Source: Cryomorphaceae bacterium (lineage in GTDB: Bacteria > Bacteroidota > Bacteroidia > Flavobacteriales > Flavobacteriaceae). Taken from it: a DNA stretch of 64,000 nt. The stretch lies in the NCBI GenBank assembly GCA_003331875.1, contig QOQA01000002.1, forward strand, positions 1-64,000, in the 5' to 3' direction. Position numbers and translations under genes: made by a program. The stretch's first letter is position 1. Each line of letters opens with the position of its first letter. Below, one piece after another: positions 34,050-43,135 of the stretch. The notes beneath the pieces are model-generated. The model saw only the letters and a list, made by a program, of their open reading frames with translations, searched no databases and had not been told where the DNA came from.

Positions 34050-35545
34050 ATTTTTTGCCAAAAATATGGCGAAAAAATTATCAAAAATGTAAATAGCTCT
34101 AGCCTACCAACCAACATTAAAAAGGAACACCAAATTTTAGCAAAAGGTGTTAAGTCAGTATATGTAAATGCAGGTCCGACAGTCCCGAGAGCAGGACCAA
34201 CATTTCCTATTGACGCAGCAGAGCCTCCTATTGCAGAAATAAAATCTAGACCTTGGATACTTAATACTCCAGCACCAATTATAAAAAGAATTAGATATAG
34301 CATAAAAAACCCGAGGATATTGATAATAACTTCTTTTTTGACTACATTATGATTGTATCTCAATGGTAATACTGCATTTGGATGAAGAGCTTTTTTAAAC
34401 TCTAAAAATCCGTTTTTAATTAGTATTAAGAATCTAGAAATTTTTATTCCACCCGATGTAGATCCAGATGATGCACCCAAAAACATTAATCCGAAAAATA
34501 ACATAGTTAGAAATGGTGTCCATCCTGCAAAATCTGCAGTAACAAAACCTGTTGTTGTAATTATAGCAACAATTTGAAAAAAAGCGTGTCTGAAACTTGA
34601 TTCAAACTTTCCAAAAATTTCAGGATGTTTAAAACTTGTTTGTTGTAAATCAACATAGTTATAAATACTAAAAGATGTGATTAATACAAAAACTAATATA
34701 AATGTGATATACCATGAAAATTCAGTATTTGAAAATAGTTTTTTAAAATTACCAATCAGTGCAGAATAAATCAATAAATAATTTGTTCCAGCTAAAATCA
34801 TAAAAAAGATTACTATATATTGGATTGCGGGTGTAGAGTTCCAATATGCTAAACTTTCATTTTTGGTAGAGAAACCACCTGTTGCAATATTACTCATTGA
34901 ATGATTCAATGCATCAAAAAAACTCATTCCAGCAATACTCAAAGCTAAGGTTTCAAAAATTGTAAGTCCAAAGTAGATAAACCAAAGTCTTTTTGCTGTA
35001 GCACTAATTCTTGGATGAATTTTATCACCACTTATACCTGAACCAGGTGCTTCAGCTGAAAATAATTGCATACCACCTATTCCCAACAACGGTAAAATTG
35101 CAATTGCCAATACTATAATTCCCATACCACCTAGCCAATGTGTCATACTTCTCCAAAAAATAATACTCTTTGGAAGTGATTCAACATCATCTAAAATTGT
35201 TGAACCAGTAGCTGTATATCCTGACATTGTTTCAAAAAATATGTTTGAAAAAGAAGTGATTGAGTTAGTCAAATAATAAGGAATCATCCCTGATAATATC
35301 ATAGTTAACCAGCCTACAGTAACGATTAAATAACCATCTCTTTTATTTATTTGTCTTACACTATTTTTATTAAAATGCATCAAAATAATACCAAATGAGA
35401 TTAATAAAATTGAGGATGTAACAATTTCGTTAATAACACCATCATCAAATATTAAACTAACAACAGCAGTGATTAGCATAGCACTCCCATTGAATATTAG
35501 TAATAACCCTATTATGTATAATATTAATTTAAAATTTAGTCTCAT
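34046..35545 (-). CDS. trkH: TrkH-family potassium uptake channel subunit
   Basis: 499 residues with about ten membrane helices and four selectivity-filter-like turns such as TATGSTIL, SNIATGGFS, ITTTGFV and AASIGNVGPALGTVGP. Imports K+ together with the regulatory TrkA, encoded 2 bases upstream. Confidence 0.94.
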   Translation of the reverse strand: MRLNFKLILYIIGLLLIFNGSAMLITAVVSLIFDDGVINEIVTSSILLISFGIILMHFNKNSVRQINKRDGYLIVTVGWLTMILSGMIPYYLTNSITSFSNIFFETMSGYTATGSTILDDVESLPKSIIFWRSMTHWLGGMGIIVLAIAILPLLGIGGMQLFSAEAPGSGISGDKIHPRISATAKRLWFIYFGLTIFETLALSIAGMSFFDALNHSMSNIATGGFSTKNESLAYWNSTPAIQYIVIFFMILAGTNYLLIYSALIGNFKKLFSNTEFSWYITFILVFVLITSFSIYNYVDLQQTSFKHPEIFGKFESSFRHAFFQIVAIITTTGFVTADFAGWTPFLTMLFFGLMFLGASSGSTSGGIKISRFLILIKNGFLEFKKALHPNAVLPLRYNHNVVKKEVIINILGFFMLYLILFIIGAGVLSIQGLDFISAIGGSAASIGNVGPALGTVGPAFTYTDLTPFAKIWCSFLMLVGRLELFTFLIIFSPYFWQKI

Positions 35546-35547
35546 GA

Positions 35548-36897
35548 CTAACGGAAAAGTTTCTCAACTTTATTAATTGCTCTATAAAGGGAACAAACTA
35601 AAATTTTATCCCCCTTAAGTATTTTAAAATCTCCCAATGCAATCATACCAACCCCGTCCCTAATAACACCACCAACAATCGCAGACCTTGGAAAATCTAA
35701 ATCTTTTATTTTTTTGCCTTTCACTTTTGAGTCTTTTGATATTAAAAACTCTAAAACTTCTGCATTCATATTATTTAACTTATTAAGCTCTAAAACATTT
35801 CCCTTTCTAATAAACCTAAAAATCTCATTTGCGGCCAAAAGTTTCTTATTGACTAGAGTGTCTACTCCAATGGACTCAGATAATTCAAAATAATCTGTAT
35901 TATCAACAATCGCTATTGTTCTTTTAATATTCTTTGACTTTGCCATTAAACAAGACATTATATTTTTTTGAGAATCCCCTGTAGTCGCAATAAATGCGTC
36001 CATATCCTCAAGACTTTCCTCACTTAATAAGTCAACTCGGGTTCCATCAATATTGAGCACTAAAACTTCAGGAAGTAAATCGGCAATTCTTTCAGCTTTT
36101 AACTTATCAGATTCAACCAATTTCACACTTAATCCTTGCGCTCCCAATTCCTTTGCAACTTTAAATCCAACTCTGCCTCCTCCTAAAATCATTATTTTCT
36201 GTATTTTGCCTTTTTCAGTACCCATAAGCTTGTAAAGCTCATCCACGCCATCCTCAATTGTGACAAAATAAACGTGGTCGTCAGTTTTAAAAATTGTATT
36301 TCCTCTAGGGATAATGGCATTGTGAGTGCCACTTCTTTCAATGGCTATAGGCATAAATTTAATTCCAGGGTATACCATTGCTGCATCCATTACAGTTTTA
36401 CCAACAAAAGGGGCATCACTTTGTATTTTTGCAGCCATCATTTTTAAAGCACCATCCGCGAAGTCGTGACTGTTAGTAAAACCTGACTCGTTAACCAATA
36501 ATTTTACTTCTTCAGAAGCTAAGTTTTCGGGGGAAATCATTGCATCAATTCCTAATGACTGAAGATCAAATTCACTAGAGTCTTCAATAAATTCTGCATT
36601 ATTAATTCTTGCAATTGTTCTCTTGGCCCCTAATTTTTTTGATAAAAAACAAGTCAATAAATTAACGGATTCACTCGCTGTTACTCCTATAACCAAGTCT
36701 GCGTTAGAAACACCAGATTTTTTTAATGTTTTTGGTGATGATGAATCGCCATTTATGACATAAATATCAAGATAGTTTTCACCATCTTTTAGATTAATCT
36801 GATTATTGTCAATTAATGTAATATCGTGTGACTCTGAAGAAAGTAATTTCGATAAATGCAATCCAACCTCACCAGCACCCGCAATAATAATTCTCAT
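35548..36897 (-). CDS. trkA: Trk system potassium transport regulator TrkA
   Basis: 449 residues with two RCK units: each has a nucleotide-binding Rossmann part (IIIAGAGEVGLHLSKLL at the start, IMILGGGRVGFKVAKEL at about 230) and a TrkA-C domain. Cytoplasmic partner of TrkH that gates K+ uptake with NAD(H) or ATP. A -7 element lies upstream at 36921-36928. Confidence 0.95.
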   Translation of the reverse strand: MRIIIAGAGEVGLHLSKLLSSESHDITLIDNNQINLKDGENYLDIYVINGDSSSPKTLKKSGVSNADLVIGVTASESVNLLTCFLSKKLGAKRTIARINNAEFIEDSSEFDLQSLGIDAMISPENLASEEVKLLVNESGFTNSHDFADGALKMMAAKIQSDAPFVGKTVMDAAMVYPGIKFMPIAIERSGTHNAIIPRGNTIFKTDDHVYFVTIEDGVDELYKLMGTEKGKIQKIMILGGGRVGFKVAKELGAQGLSVKLVESDKLKAERIADLLPEVLVLNIDGTRVDLLSEESLEDMDAFIATTGDSQKNIMSCLMAKSKNIKRTIAIVDNTDYFELSESIGVDTLVNKKLLAANEIFRFIRKGNVLELNKLNNMNAEVLEFLISKDSKVKGKKIKDLDFPRSAIVGGVIRDGVGMIALGDFKILKGDKILVCSLYRAINKVEKLFR

Positions 36898-36920
36898 TAT
36901 TGTAAGTTTGATAACAAGTA

Positions 36921-36928
36921 CAAATATA
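36921..36928 (-). promoter_or_regulatory. -7 promoter element for trkA-trkH
   Basis: Minus-strand TATATTTG, 23 bases before the trkA ATG. No matching TTG box was recognised. The rest of the 95-base gap to porT is AT-rich. Confidence 0.45.
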
Positions 36929-36992
36929 CTTGATTTTAAAGATTTAATTAAAAAATTATTTACTTCCTTTGTTTATTGATCAATAAAATAAT

Positions 36993-37676
36993 ATGTTAAA
37001 GTATACTATACCATGTTTATTTCTTTTTGTTCAGTTATCAAGCTCTCAGTTCACTAATCTACCCAGCTTTGACGAAAAAAAAATTAGATTTGGTTACTAC
37101 ATTGGCTTTAATCAATATGATTTTAAAATAAACTATAATGTAAATCCAGAATACTCAATTAAAGTTAACAGAGGAACTGGAATTAATGTAGGTTTAATTG
37201 GTGAGTTAAGAATAAATGATAATATTAGACTTAGCGTAGAGCCAGGATTATTCTCTAACAATAAAGAATTAATCTTCAATGAAAGAAGTCAATTTACAAG
37301 TTACAATGACACTATATGGAATGTTAAATCAAATAATATTCATTTACCAATATTAATTAAATATAGTTCCAAAAGAATTGGTAATGTGAGACCATACTTA
37401 AAAGGAGGTGTTTCAACTTCTTTGAATCTGGGTAATATTGAAAATAACTTAGAGAGCTATGGTATAGTAAATAATCACTTTAATAAGGTTAACTTCTACT
37501 ATGAGCTATCATTTGGTATAGATTTTTATATGAGATATTTTAAATTTTCTCCCTCTGTTAGAGGTGTTTTCTCTATAAAAAATGAGAAAAAGAAAAATAT
37601 TCCAGATAATCCTTGGACCGGTTACGTTAACAAATTTTTTACTAGGGCAATTTTTATAAACTTTAGCTTCTATTAA
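36993..37676 (+). CDS. porT: PorT/SprT-type T9SS outer-membrane protein
   Basis: 227 residues with a signal peptide (to about SSSQF) and an eight-stranded beta-barrel pattern. RFGYYIGFNQYDFKI, GLIGELRINDNIRLSVEPGL and HLPILIKYSS match flavobacterial PorT, required for type IX secretion. The next gene on the other strand is an rRNA/tRNA methyltransferase and then tamL, the order I expect around porT in this group. The stop interlocks with the methyltransferase stop (TTAA). Confidence 0.85.
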   Translation: MLKYTIPCLFLFVQLSSSQFTNLPSFDEKKIRFGYYIGFNQYDFKINYNVNPEYSIKVNRGTGINVGLIGELRINDNIRLSVEPGLFSNNKELIFNERSQFTSYNDTIWNVKSNNIHLPILIKYSSKRIGNVRPYLKGGVSTSLNLGNIENNLESYGIVNNHFNKVNFYYELSFGIDFYMRYFKFSPSVRGVFSIKNEKKKNIPDNPWTGYVNKFFTRAIFINFSFY

Positions 37677-38392
37677 ATTCCTGTAATTTTACTTAAAAAA
37701 ATAGAAACAGAAATTGACAAGTTTAGACTTTCAGGAGACGAATTCTGATTGATTTTGGGAATTGAAATATAATTACTTATTTCATTCTTGATATTTTCTG
37801 AGATTCCATTTGATTCTGATCCAAAAACTAAAATTCCATCAAAATTTTGAAAACTAAAATCACTAATCGATTTACTATTTATAGATGTTCCAAATGTTTT
37901 TTTATTACTTTTTTTTATAAATTGAATCAAGTCAGTGTATATAACATTTACATGAGATAAGGAACCCATCGAGGATTGAACAACTTTATTGTTGTAACAA
38001 TCTACAGAATCGATACTACATATGATTTGATCAATTCCGAACCAATGACATGTTCTTATGATGGTTCCTAAATTGCCAGGATCATTAATTCGATCAAATA
38101 GTATGTAGAAATTTGTCTTTTTTAATATTTGTTTTTTTTGATGAAAAATGGCAATATGTTTGTTTGGTTTTTTTAATGAGCTTAGCTTATTTAATTCATT
38201 AATACTAATTTCTATTACATTATCTAAATGTATTTCTTTGGGATTTATTGAATATATTTCATAAAGTTCATAATCAGATTTTAAAAATTCATCAATTGAT
38301 TTTTTTCCTTCTACCATGAATAATTTTTTTTCTTTCCTATTTCTTTTTCTTTTAATTTGTCTAATGAGATTTATTTGATTTTTGGTAACCAT
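37673..38392 (-). CDS. SpoU/TrmH-family RNA 2'-O-methyltransferase
   Basis: 239 residues. N-terminal substrate-binding part (KKLFMVEGKKSIDEFL) and a trefoil-knot SPOUT domain: FDRINDPGNLGTIIRTCHWFGID, SMGSLSHVNV, VFGSESNGIS and IPKINQNSSPESLNLSISVSIF. It methylates ribose in tRNA or rRNA; the exact site is unknown. The promoter of tamL overlaps its 5' end. Confidence 0.92.
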   Translation of the reverse strand: MVTKNQINLIRQIKRKRNRKEKKLFMVEGKKSIDEFLKSDYELYEIYSINPKEIHLDNVIEISINELNKLSSLKKPNKHIAIFHQKKQILKKTNFYILFDRINDPGNLGTIIRTCHWFGIDQIICSIDSVDCYNNKVVQSSMGSLSHVNVIYTDLIQFIKKSNKKTFGTSINSKSISDFSFQNFDGILVFGSESNGISENIKNEISNYISIPKINQNSSPESLNLSISVSIFLSKITGI

Positions 38393-38411
38393 TTAATTAG
38401 GTGTATTTTTG
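38381..38411 (+). promoter_or_regulatory. Promoter of tamL with both boxes
   Basis: TTTG at 38381-38384, 19 bases, then TATTTTTG at 38404-38411: the textbook Bacteroidota -33/-7 arrangement. The -33 box lies inside the 5' coding end of the divergent methyltransferase. The tamL ATG at 38421 is 9 bases beyond the -7 box. Confidence 0.7.
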
Positions 38412-38420
38412 AAAATATAT

Positions 38421-40820
38421 ATGAAAATAAATTTTTTAAAAATAATAATCATTTTTTTTCTGATCATATTTTTCGGTTCTTGCTCAATAACCAAAAACTT
38501 AGACCCTAATGATTATGTTCTTGAAAAAAATAAATTAACAGTTAATGGTAAGCTTATTCAAAGTGATTCACTCAGTAGATTAATTGTTCAAGAACAAAGT
38601 AAAAAGTTTTTTGGGATCCCAATTCAATCAATGATTTATCAATCAGCTAAGAAAAACTCGGATAGTATATTTAGTCTTTGGGAACAAAATAAAAATAAAA
38701 GAAAAGGACTAAAACAATTCTTATCGGAAAAACAATTTTTACAATTGAAAAATTATTACAAAAACTGGAATGAGTGGAAATTTAAAAATGGTAAACCTAT
38801 TGCTCTAATTGATTCATTAAAAATTAATCAAAGCTTAAATAATTTTAAGTCTTATTTCCAAAATATAGGTTACTTAGAAAACATAGTTGAGTTTAAATTA
38901 TTAAAAAATAATTTGAAGGAAAAATATGCAACTGTTGATTACATTATCAAAACAGGTCCTCAATACTACATGGGAGATGTTAGTCTCATTACAAATTCAA
39001 AAATTATAGATTCTATTTTTAACAATGACATTAAAAAATCATTTTTAAAAAAAAATGGAGTATTTAAAACAATGAATTTTCAAAAGGAGCGAGACAGAAT
39101 TAATAGCTTAATGAAAAATAATGGAATTTATAATTTCCAAATCAATTCGATTTTTTTTGATGTTGAAATTGACTCAACAAGAGAAGTTTATTCACTACCT
39201 GTAAAGATTATTGTAGAGGGAGATAATTACAAAAAACATAATATAAAAGAGATAAATTTTATAAATGTTAAAAACAGTAAAGAGTATATAGAAAAAAGTT
39301 TTTTAACAAATCAAATTGAATTTAGAGAGAATGAACCTTTCAATGATTCGCTTAGATCAAAGACTATTCAAAATTTAAATAATTTAGACTTATTCTCATT
39401 TCCCTCAATCGGATATGAATACCTAAGTGAATCAGACCATGAACTTTCCGCAAATATTTTTCTAAACCCAAAAAAAAAGTATGGTTTAGGTTTTGGTTTT
39501 GATTTAAAACAGTCTGATATTGAGGATATTGGTATTTCTTTTGAAAACAGATTTAAATCTAGAAATATCTTTAAAAATGGAGAAAATTTAGAACTATCAG
39601 CCGTAGGATCAATAGGTAAATCAAATGATGTTACAATTTCACAAGTTTATTTTGATGCTACCCTAAGGCTTCCCAAATTTATTTTTTTTGAAAGCTTAAA
39701 TAAAAGATTTGGATCTGATATCCAATCTTTTGTTAGTATTGGATCCACCAACCAAAAAAATATTGGTTTGGATAGAACAAGTTTTAGATTCAACCTCAAC
39801 TACGCATGGGAAAAAAAGAATAATTTTTTTAATTTTTCTTTGTCAGATGTAGAATTAATTAATAATAGAAATATTAACAATTATTTCAATATCTACTCAA
39901 ACTCATATCATCAATTAAACCAAATAGCACAAAACAATACCTCTGATCCAAAGTATTTTTTAGACGATAATTTATCAATACCAACAGGTATCAATAGTTT
40001 TATAAATGACGTTTTGAATGGATCTTTATCTACAATTGAACAAAATGATGTGCAAAGAATTCAGTACATTGAAAATAGAAGGAACAGGCTCACAAGCAAC
40101 AACCTAATAATTGGCTCTACGTTTACAGTTTCAAACAATTATGATAATAGATACGATAAGGGAGATTTCAAACAGTGGCGGTTTAAATTAAAAACAGCTG
40201 GTAACTTGACTAGCCTATTTATAAAAAAAAATTTGGATGGATATAGAAGAATTTCTGACCTAAAATTTTCTCAATTTATTAAAACTGAGTTTAGTTATAT
40301 AAAACACTGGAATATCTCTGATAATTCACAATTTGCATTTAGATATTTTTCAGGAATTGCAATTCCATTTGGAAATTCTGATAATATTCCTTTTTCAGAA
40401 TCATTTTTTGGCGGTGGATCTAATGATAACCGTGCTTGGCAAGTGTATCGCTTAGGTCCAGGAAGTAGTGGTGGTTCAAATGAATTTAATGAGGCAAATT
40501 TTAAATTAGCTTTAAATTTTGAATATAGATTTAATATTTTAGGAAGGTTTAATGGAGCATTGTTTAGTGATTTTGGAAATATTTGGAATGTTTTAGATGA
40601 CAACAAGGACAAAAGAAGAACACTTGAAAGTTTTAAGGATTTAAGTGAAATTGCAATAGGCTCAGGATTTGGACTGAGGTATGATTCGAATTTGTTTATT
40701 TTTAGATTGGATATGGGGTTAAAGACCTATAATCCAGCAGAGTTAAAAAATAGACGTTGGTTCAAAGATTTTACACTTAAAAAAGCTGTTTTTAATATTG
40801 GTCTAAATTATCCTTTCTAA
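38421..40820 (+). CDS. tamL: TamL, lipoprotein BamA-family outer-membrane assembly protein
   Basis: 799 residues. The lipoprotein signal ends IIFFGSC, then SITKNLDPNDYVLEKNKL is typical of Bacteroidota TamL. POTRA-like repeats follow (about 25-380) and an Omp85 barrel from about 390 ends NIGLNYPF with terminal Phe. FFGGGSNDNRAWQVYRLGPGS is the conserved loop-6 region. It inserts or matures outer-membrane proteins together with TamB. ATG 38421 is chosen because the TTG at 38409 is part of the -7 box. No tamB gene follows; fbaA does. Confidence 0.9.
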   Translation: MKINFLKIIIIFFLIIFFGSCSITKNLDPNDYVLEKNKLTVNGKLIQSDSLSRLIVQEQSKKFFGIPIQSMIYQSAKKNSDSIFSLWEQNKNKRKGLKQFLSEKQFLQLKNYYKNWNEWKFKNGKPIALIDSLKINQSLNNFKSYFQNIGYLENIVEFKLLKNNLKEKYATVDYIIKTGPQYYMGDVSLITNSKIIDSIFNNDIKKSFLKKNGVFKTMNFQKERDRINSLMKNNGIYNFQINSIFFDVEIDSTREVYSLPVKIIVEGDNYKKHNIKEINFINVKNSKEYIEKSFLTNQIEFRENEPFNDSLRSKTIQNLNNLDLFSFPSIGYEYLSESDHELSANIFLNPKKKYGLGFGFDLKQSDIEDIGISFENRFKSRNIFKNGENLELSAVGSIGKSNDVTISQVYFDATLRLPKFIFFESLNKRFGSDIQSFVSIGSTNQKNIGLDRTSFRFNLNYAWEKKNNFFNFSLSDVELINNRNINNYFNIYSNSYHQLNQIAQNNTSDPKYFLDDNLSIPTGINSFINDVLNGSLSTIEQNDVQRIQYIENRRNRLTSNNLIIGSTFTVSNNYDNRYDKGDFKQWRFKLKTAGNLTSLFIKKNLDGYRRISDLKFSQFIKTEFSYIKHWNISDNSQFAFRYFSGIAIPFGNSDNIPFSESFFGGGSNDNRAWQVYRLGPGSSGGSNEFNEANFKLALNFEYRFNILGRFNGALFSDFGNIWNVLDDNKDKRRTLESFKDLSEIAIGSGFGLRYDSNLFIFRLDMGLKTYNPAELKNRRWFKDFTLKKAVFNIGLNYPF

Positions 40821-40856
40821 CTTACATATTTCTTACTACTTTAGCCTTGATTCTTT

Positions 40857-41906
40857 ATGGGAGTATTAACAGGAAGTGATGTTCAAAAACTATTTGATTT
40901 AGCAAAGAAAAAGAACTTTGCAATTCCAGCAGTAAATGTTGTTGGTTCAAATTCAATTAATGCCACTCTTGAGACTGCAAAAAAACTAAATGCACCTGTT
41001 ATAATTCAATTTTCAAATGGAGGCGCATTGTTTAATGCTGGAAAAAGCCTTCCAAATGAAAATCAAAAAGCAGCAATAGCAGGTGCAATTTCTGGTGCTA
41101 AACATGTTCATGAAATCAGCAAATTATACGGTGTTAAAGTGATATTACATACCGATCACGCAGCAAGAAAACTTTTGCCATGGATTGATGGAATAATGAT
41201 AGAAAATGAAAAAAATTTTAAAAATTATGGTTTCCCTCTCTTCAGCTCACACATGATAGATCTTTCAGAGGAAGATATTGAGAAAAATATTGGAACGTGC
41301 GAAGAGTATCTGAAAAGAATGTCAAAAATAGGAATTACACTTGAGATTGAACTTGGAGTAACTGGAGGTGAAGAGGACGGTGTTGATAACACAGACATTG
41401 ATAGTTCAAAATTATATACTCAGCCCGAGGAAGTAGCTTATGCCTATGAACGTTTAATTAAAATAAGTGATAAGTTCACTGTTGCTGCAGCTTTTGGAAA
41501 TGTTCATGGTGTTTACAGCCCCGGCAATGTAAAATTGACTCCAAAAATTTTAAAAAATTCTCAGGAATACATCTCAGATAAATTTAAAGTACCCAACAAC
41601 TCAATAAACTTTGTTTTTCATGGCGGGTCTGGTTCCTCAGTTGAAGAAATTCGTGAGGCAATTTCATATGGAGCTGTAAAAATGAATATCGATACTGATA
41701 TGCAATATGCATTTATGGCAGGTAGTAGAGATTATTTCACTAAAAATATTGACTATTTAAAATCCCAGATAGGAAACCCGGAAGGAAATGATACACCTAA
41801 CAAAAAATATTATGACCCGAGAGTCTGGCTAAGAAAATCTGAAGAATCTTTCGTACAAAGGTTAGAAAAAGCTTTTAAAGATTTAAATAATGTTAATACT
41901 TTATAA
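40857..41906 (+). CDS. fbaA: Class II fructose-bisphosphate aldolase
   Basis: 349 residues. Zn-dependent aldolase of glycolysis/gluconeogenesis. VILHTDHAARKLLPW (Asp and Zn His), LEIELGVTGGEEDGVDN, NVHGVYSPGNVKL (Zn His), FVFHGGSGSS and MNIDTDMQYAF are all present. Length fits the class IIA (FbaA) type. Immediately followed by accD with no gap. Confidence 0.96.
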   Translation: MGVLTGSDVQKLFDLAKKKNFAIPAVNVVGSNSINATLETAKKLNAPVIIQFSNGGALFNAGKSLPNENQKAAIAGAISGAKHVHEISKLYGVKVILHTDHAARKLLPWIDGIMIENEKNFKNYGFPLFSSHMIDLSEEDIEKNIGTCEEYLKRMSKIGITLEIELGVTGGEEDGVDNTDIDSSKLYTQPEEVAYAYERLIKISDKFTVAAAFGNVHGVYSPGNVKLTPKILKNSQEYISDKFKVPNNSINFVFHGGSGSSVEEIREAISYGAVKMNIDTDMQYAFMAGSRDYFTKNIDYLKSQIGNPEGNDTPNKKYYDPRVWLRKSEESFVQRLEKAFKDLNNVNTL

Positions 41907-42773
41907 ATGGCTTGGTTTCGTCGAAAATTAAAAGGAATTAGGACTGAGACCAAAGAAAAAAAAGATACTCCTGAGGGGCTCTGGCATAAGACACCATCTG
42001 GGAACATAGTTGATAACGATGAGCTAATTAAGAATAATTTTGTTTCTACAGCTGACAACTTCCACTTAAGAATTGGTTCAGATGAATATTTTAAAATTAT
42101 TTTTGATAGCGATTATGAAATTCTTTTCGAAAATCTAAAAAGTACTGACCCTTTAAATTTTAAAGACTCCAAAAGCTACAAGGATAGAATTGAACAAGCA
42201 AAGAATAAAAGTGGCTTAAATGAAGCAATTAAAGTTGGATATGGTAAATCATTTTCAAAAAACGTAACAATCGCAGCCATGGATTTTAAATATATCGGAG
42301 GTTCAATGGGTTCAGTTGTAGGTGAAAAGATTGCTAGAGCTATAGATCATTCTATAAAAAATAAAAGTCCTCTTTTGATAATTTCAAAATCTGGTGGAGC
42401 AAGAATGATGGAAGGTGCAATATCTTTAATGCAAATGGCAAAGACTTCTGCAAAATTAACACAATTATCAGACAAGAAAATTCCTTACATATCATTATGT
42501 ACAGATCCAACAACTGGAGGTACAACTGCATCTTTTGCAATGCTTGGTGATATTATTATTTCTGAACCTGGTGCTTTAATAGGGTTTGCTGGTCCTAGAG
42601 TTGTGAAGGATACAACTGGTCAAGATTTACCATCAGGTTTTCAAAGTGCAGAATTTTTATTAGAGCATGGTTTTATAGATTTTATTTCCAACAGAAATGA
42701 GCTAAAATATAAGATAAATTTTTTTATAGACTTGATTCAAAATAAACCGCTTAGAAATTATAATTATAACTAA
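41907..42773 (+). CDS. accD: Acetyl-CoA carboxylase carboxyltransferase subunit beta
   Basis: 288 residues. The crotonase-like core is clear: [49 protein letters not shown] and [18 protein letters not shown]. It makes malonyl-CoA for fatty-acid synthesis with AccA and biotinylated AccB. The N-terminal zinc-ribbon present in Escherichia coli AccD is not functional here: [20 protein letters not shown] has none of the four Cys. Starts directly after the fbaA stop. Confidence 0.95.
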   Translation: MAWFRRKLKGIRTETKEKKDTPEGLWHKTPSGNIVDNDELIKNNFVSTADNFHLRIGSDEYFKIIFDSDYEILFENLKSTDPLNFKDSKSYKDRIEQAKNKSGLNEAIKVGYGKSFSKNVTIAAMDFKYIGGSMGSVVGEKIARAIDHSIKNKSPLLIISKSGGARMMEGAISLMQMAKTSAKLTQLSDKKIPYISLCTDPTTGGTTASFAMLGDIIISEPGALIGFAGPRVVKDTTGQDLPSGFQSAEFLLEHGFIDFISNRNELKYKINFFIDLIQNKPLRNYNYN

Positions 42774-42783
42774 AAAAAAATTT

Positions 42784-42791
42784 TATATTTG
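42784..42791 (+). promoter_or_regulatory. -7 promoter element before rpsO
   Basis: TATATTTG followed by GCGCC, 16 bases before the rpsO ATG at 42808. No TTG box at the usual distance. Confidence 0.5.
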
Positions 42792-42807
42792 CGCCACAAA
42801 ATAAGTA

Positions 42808-43077
42808 ATGTATTTAACTAGTAAAATAAAAGAAGATATTTTCAAAGATAACGGTAAGTCAGAAAAAGATTCTGGGTCTGTCGAAGGTCAAGTTGCTCTT
42901 TTTACAAGCAGAATCAATCATCTCACGATTCATTTAAAGAAAAATAAAAAAGATTTTAACACTGAAAGAGCTCTTTTAAAAATGGTTGGTAAGCGAAAAA
43001 GCCTCCTAACTTATTTAAAAAATAAAAATATCGAAAGATACAGGGCAATTATAAAAAAGTTAAGCCTTAGAAAGTAA
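42808..43077 (+). CDS. rpsO: 30S ribosomal protein S15
   Basis: 89 residues, the normal size. GSVEGQVALFTSRINHLTIHLKKNKKDFNTERAL is only slightly changed from the family pattern, and KRKSLLTYLKNKN with RYRAIIKKLSLRK finishes it. Binds 16S rRNA early in small-subunit assembly. pnp follows after 58 bases, the widespread rpsO-pnp pairing. Confidence 0.97.
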   Translation: MYLTSKIKEDIFKDNGKSEKDSGSVEGQVALFTSRINHLTIHLKKNKKDFNTERALLKMVGKRKSLLTYLKNKNIERYRAIIKKLSLRK

Positions 43078-43135
43078 TTTAAGAATATAGGTTTTCATTG
43101 GTTCTACTCTCACAACAATTAATTAATGAAAACAA

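Noticed and set aside
38409-38420. TTG start for tamL
   Set aside because: Same reason: it overlaps the TATTTTTG box; ATG 38421 gives a normal lipoprotein signal.
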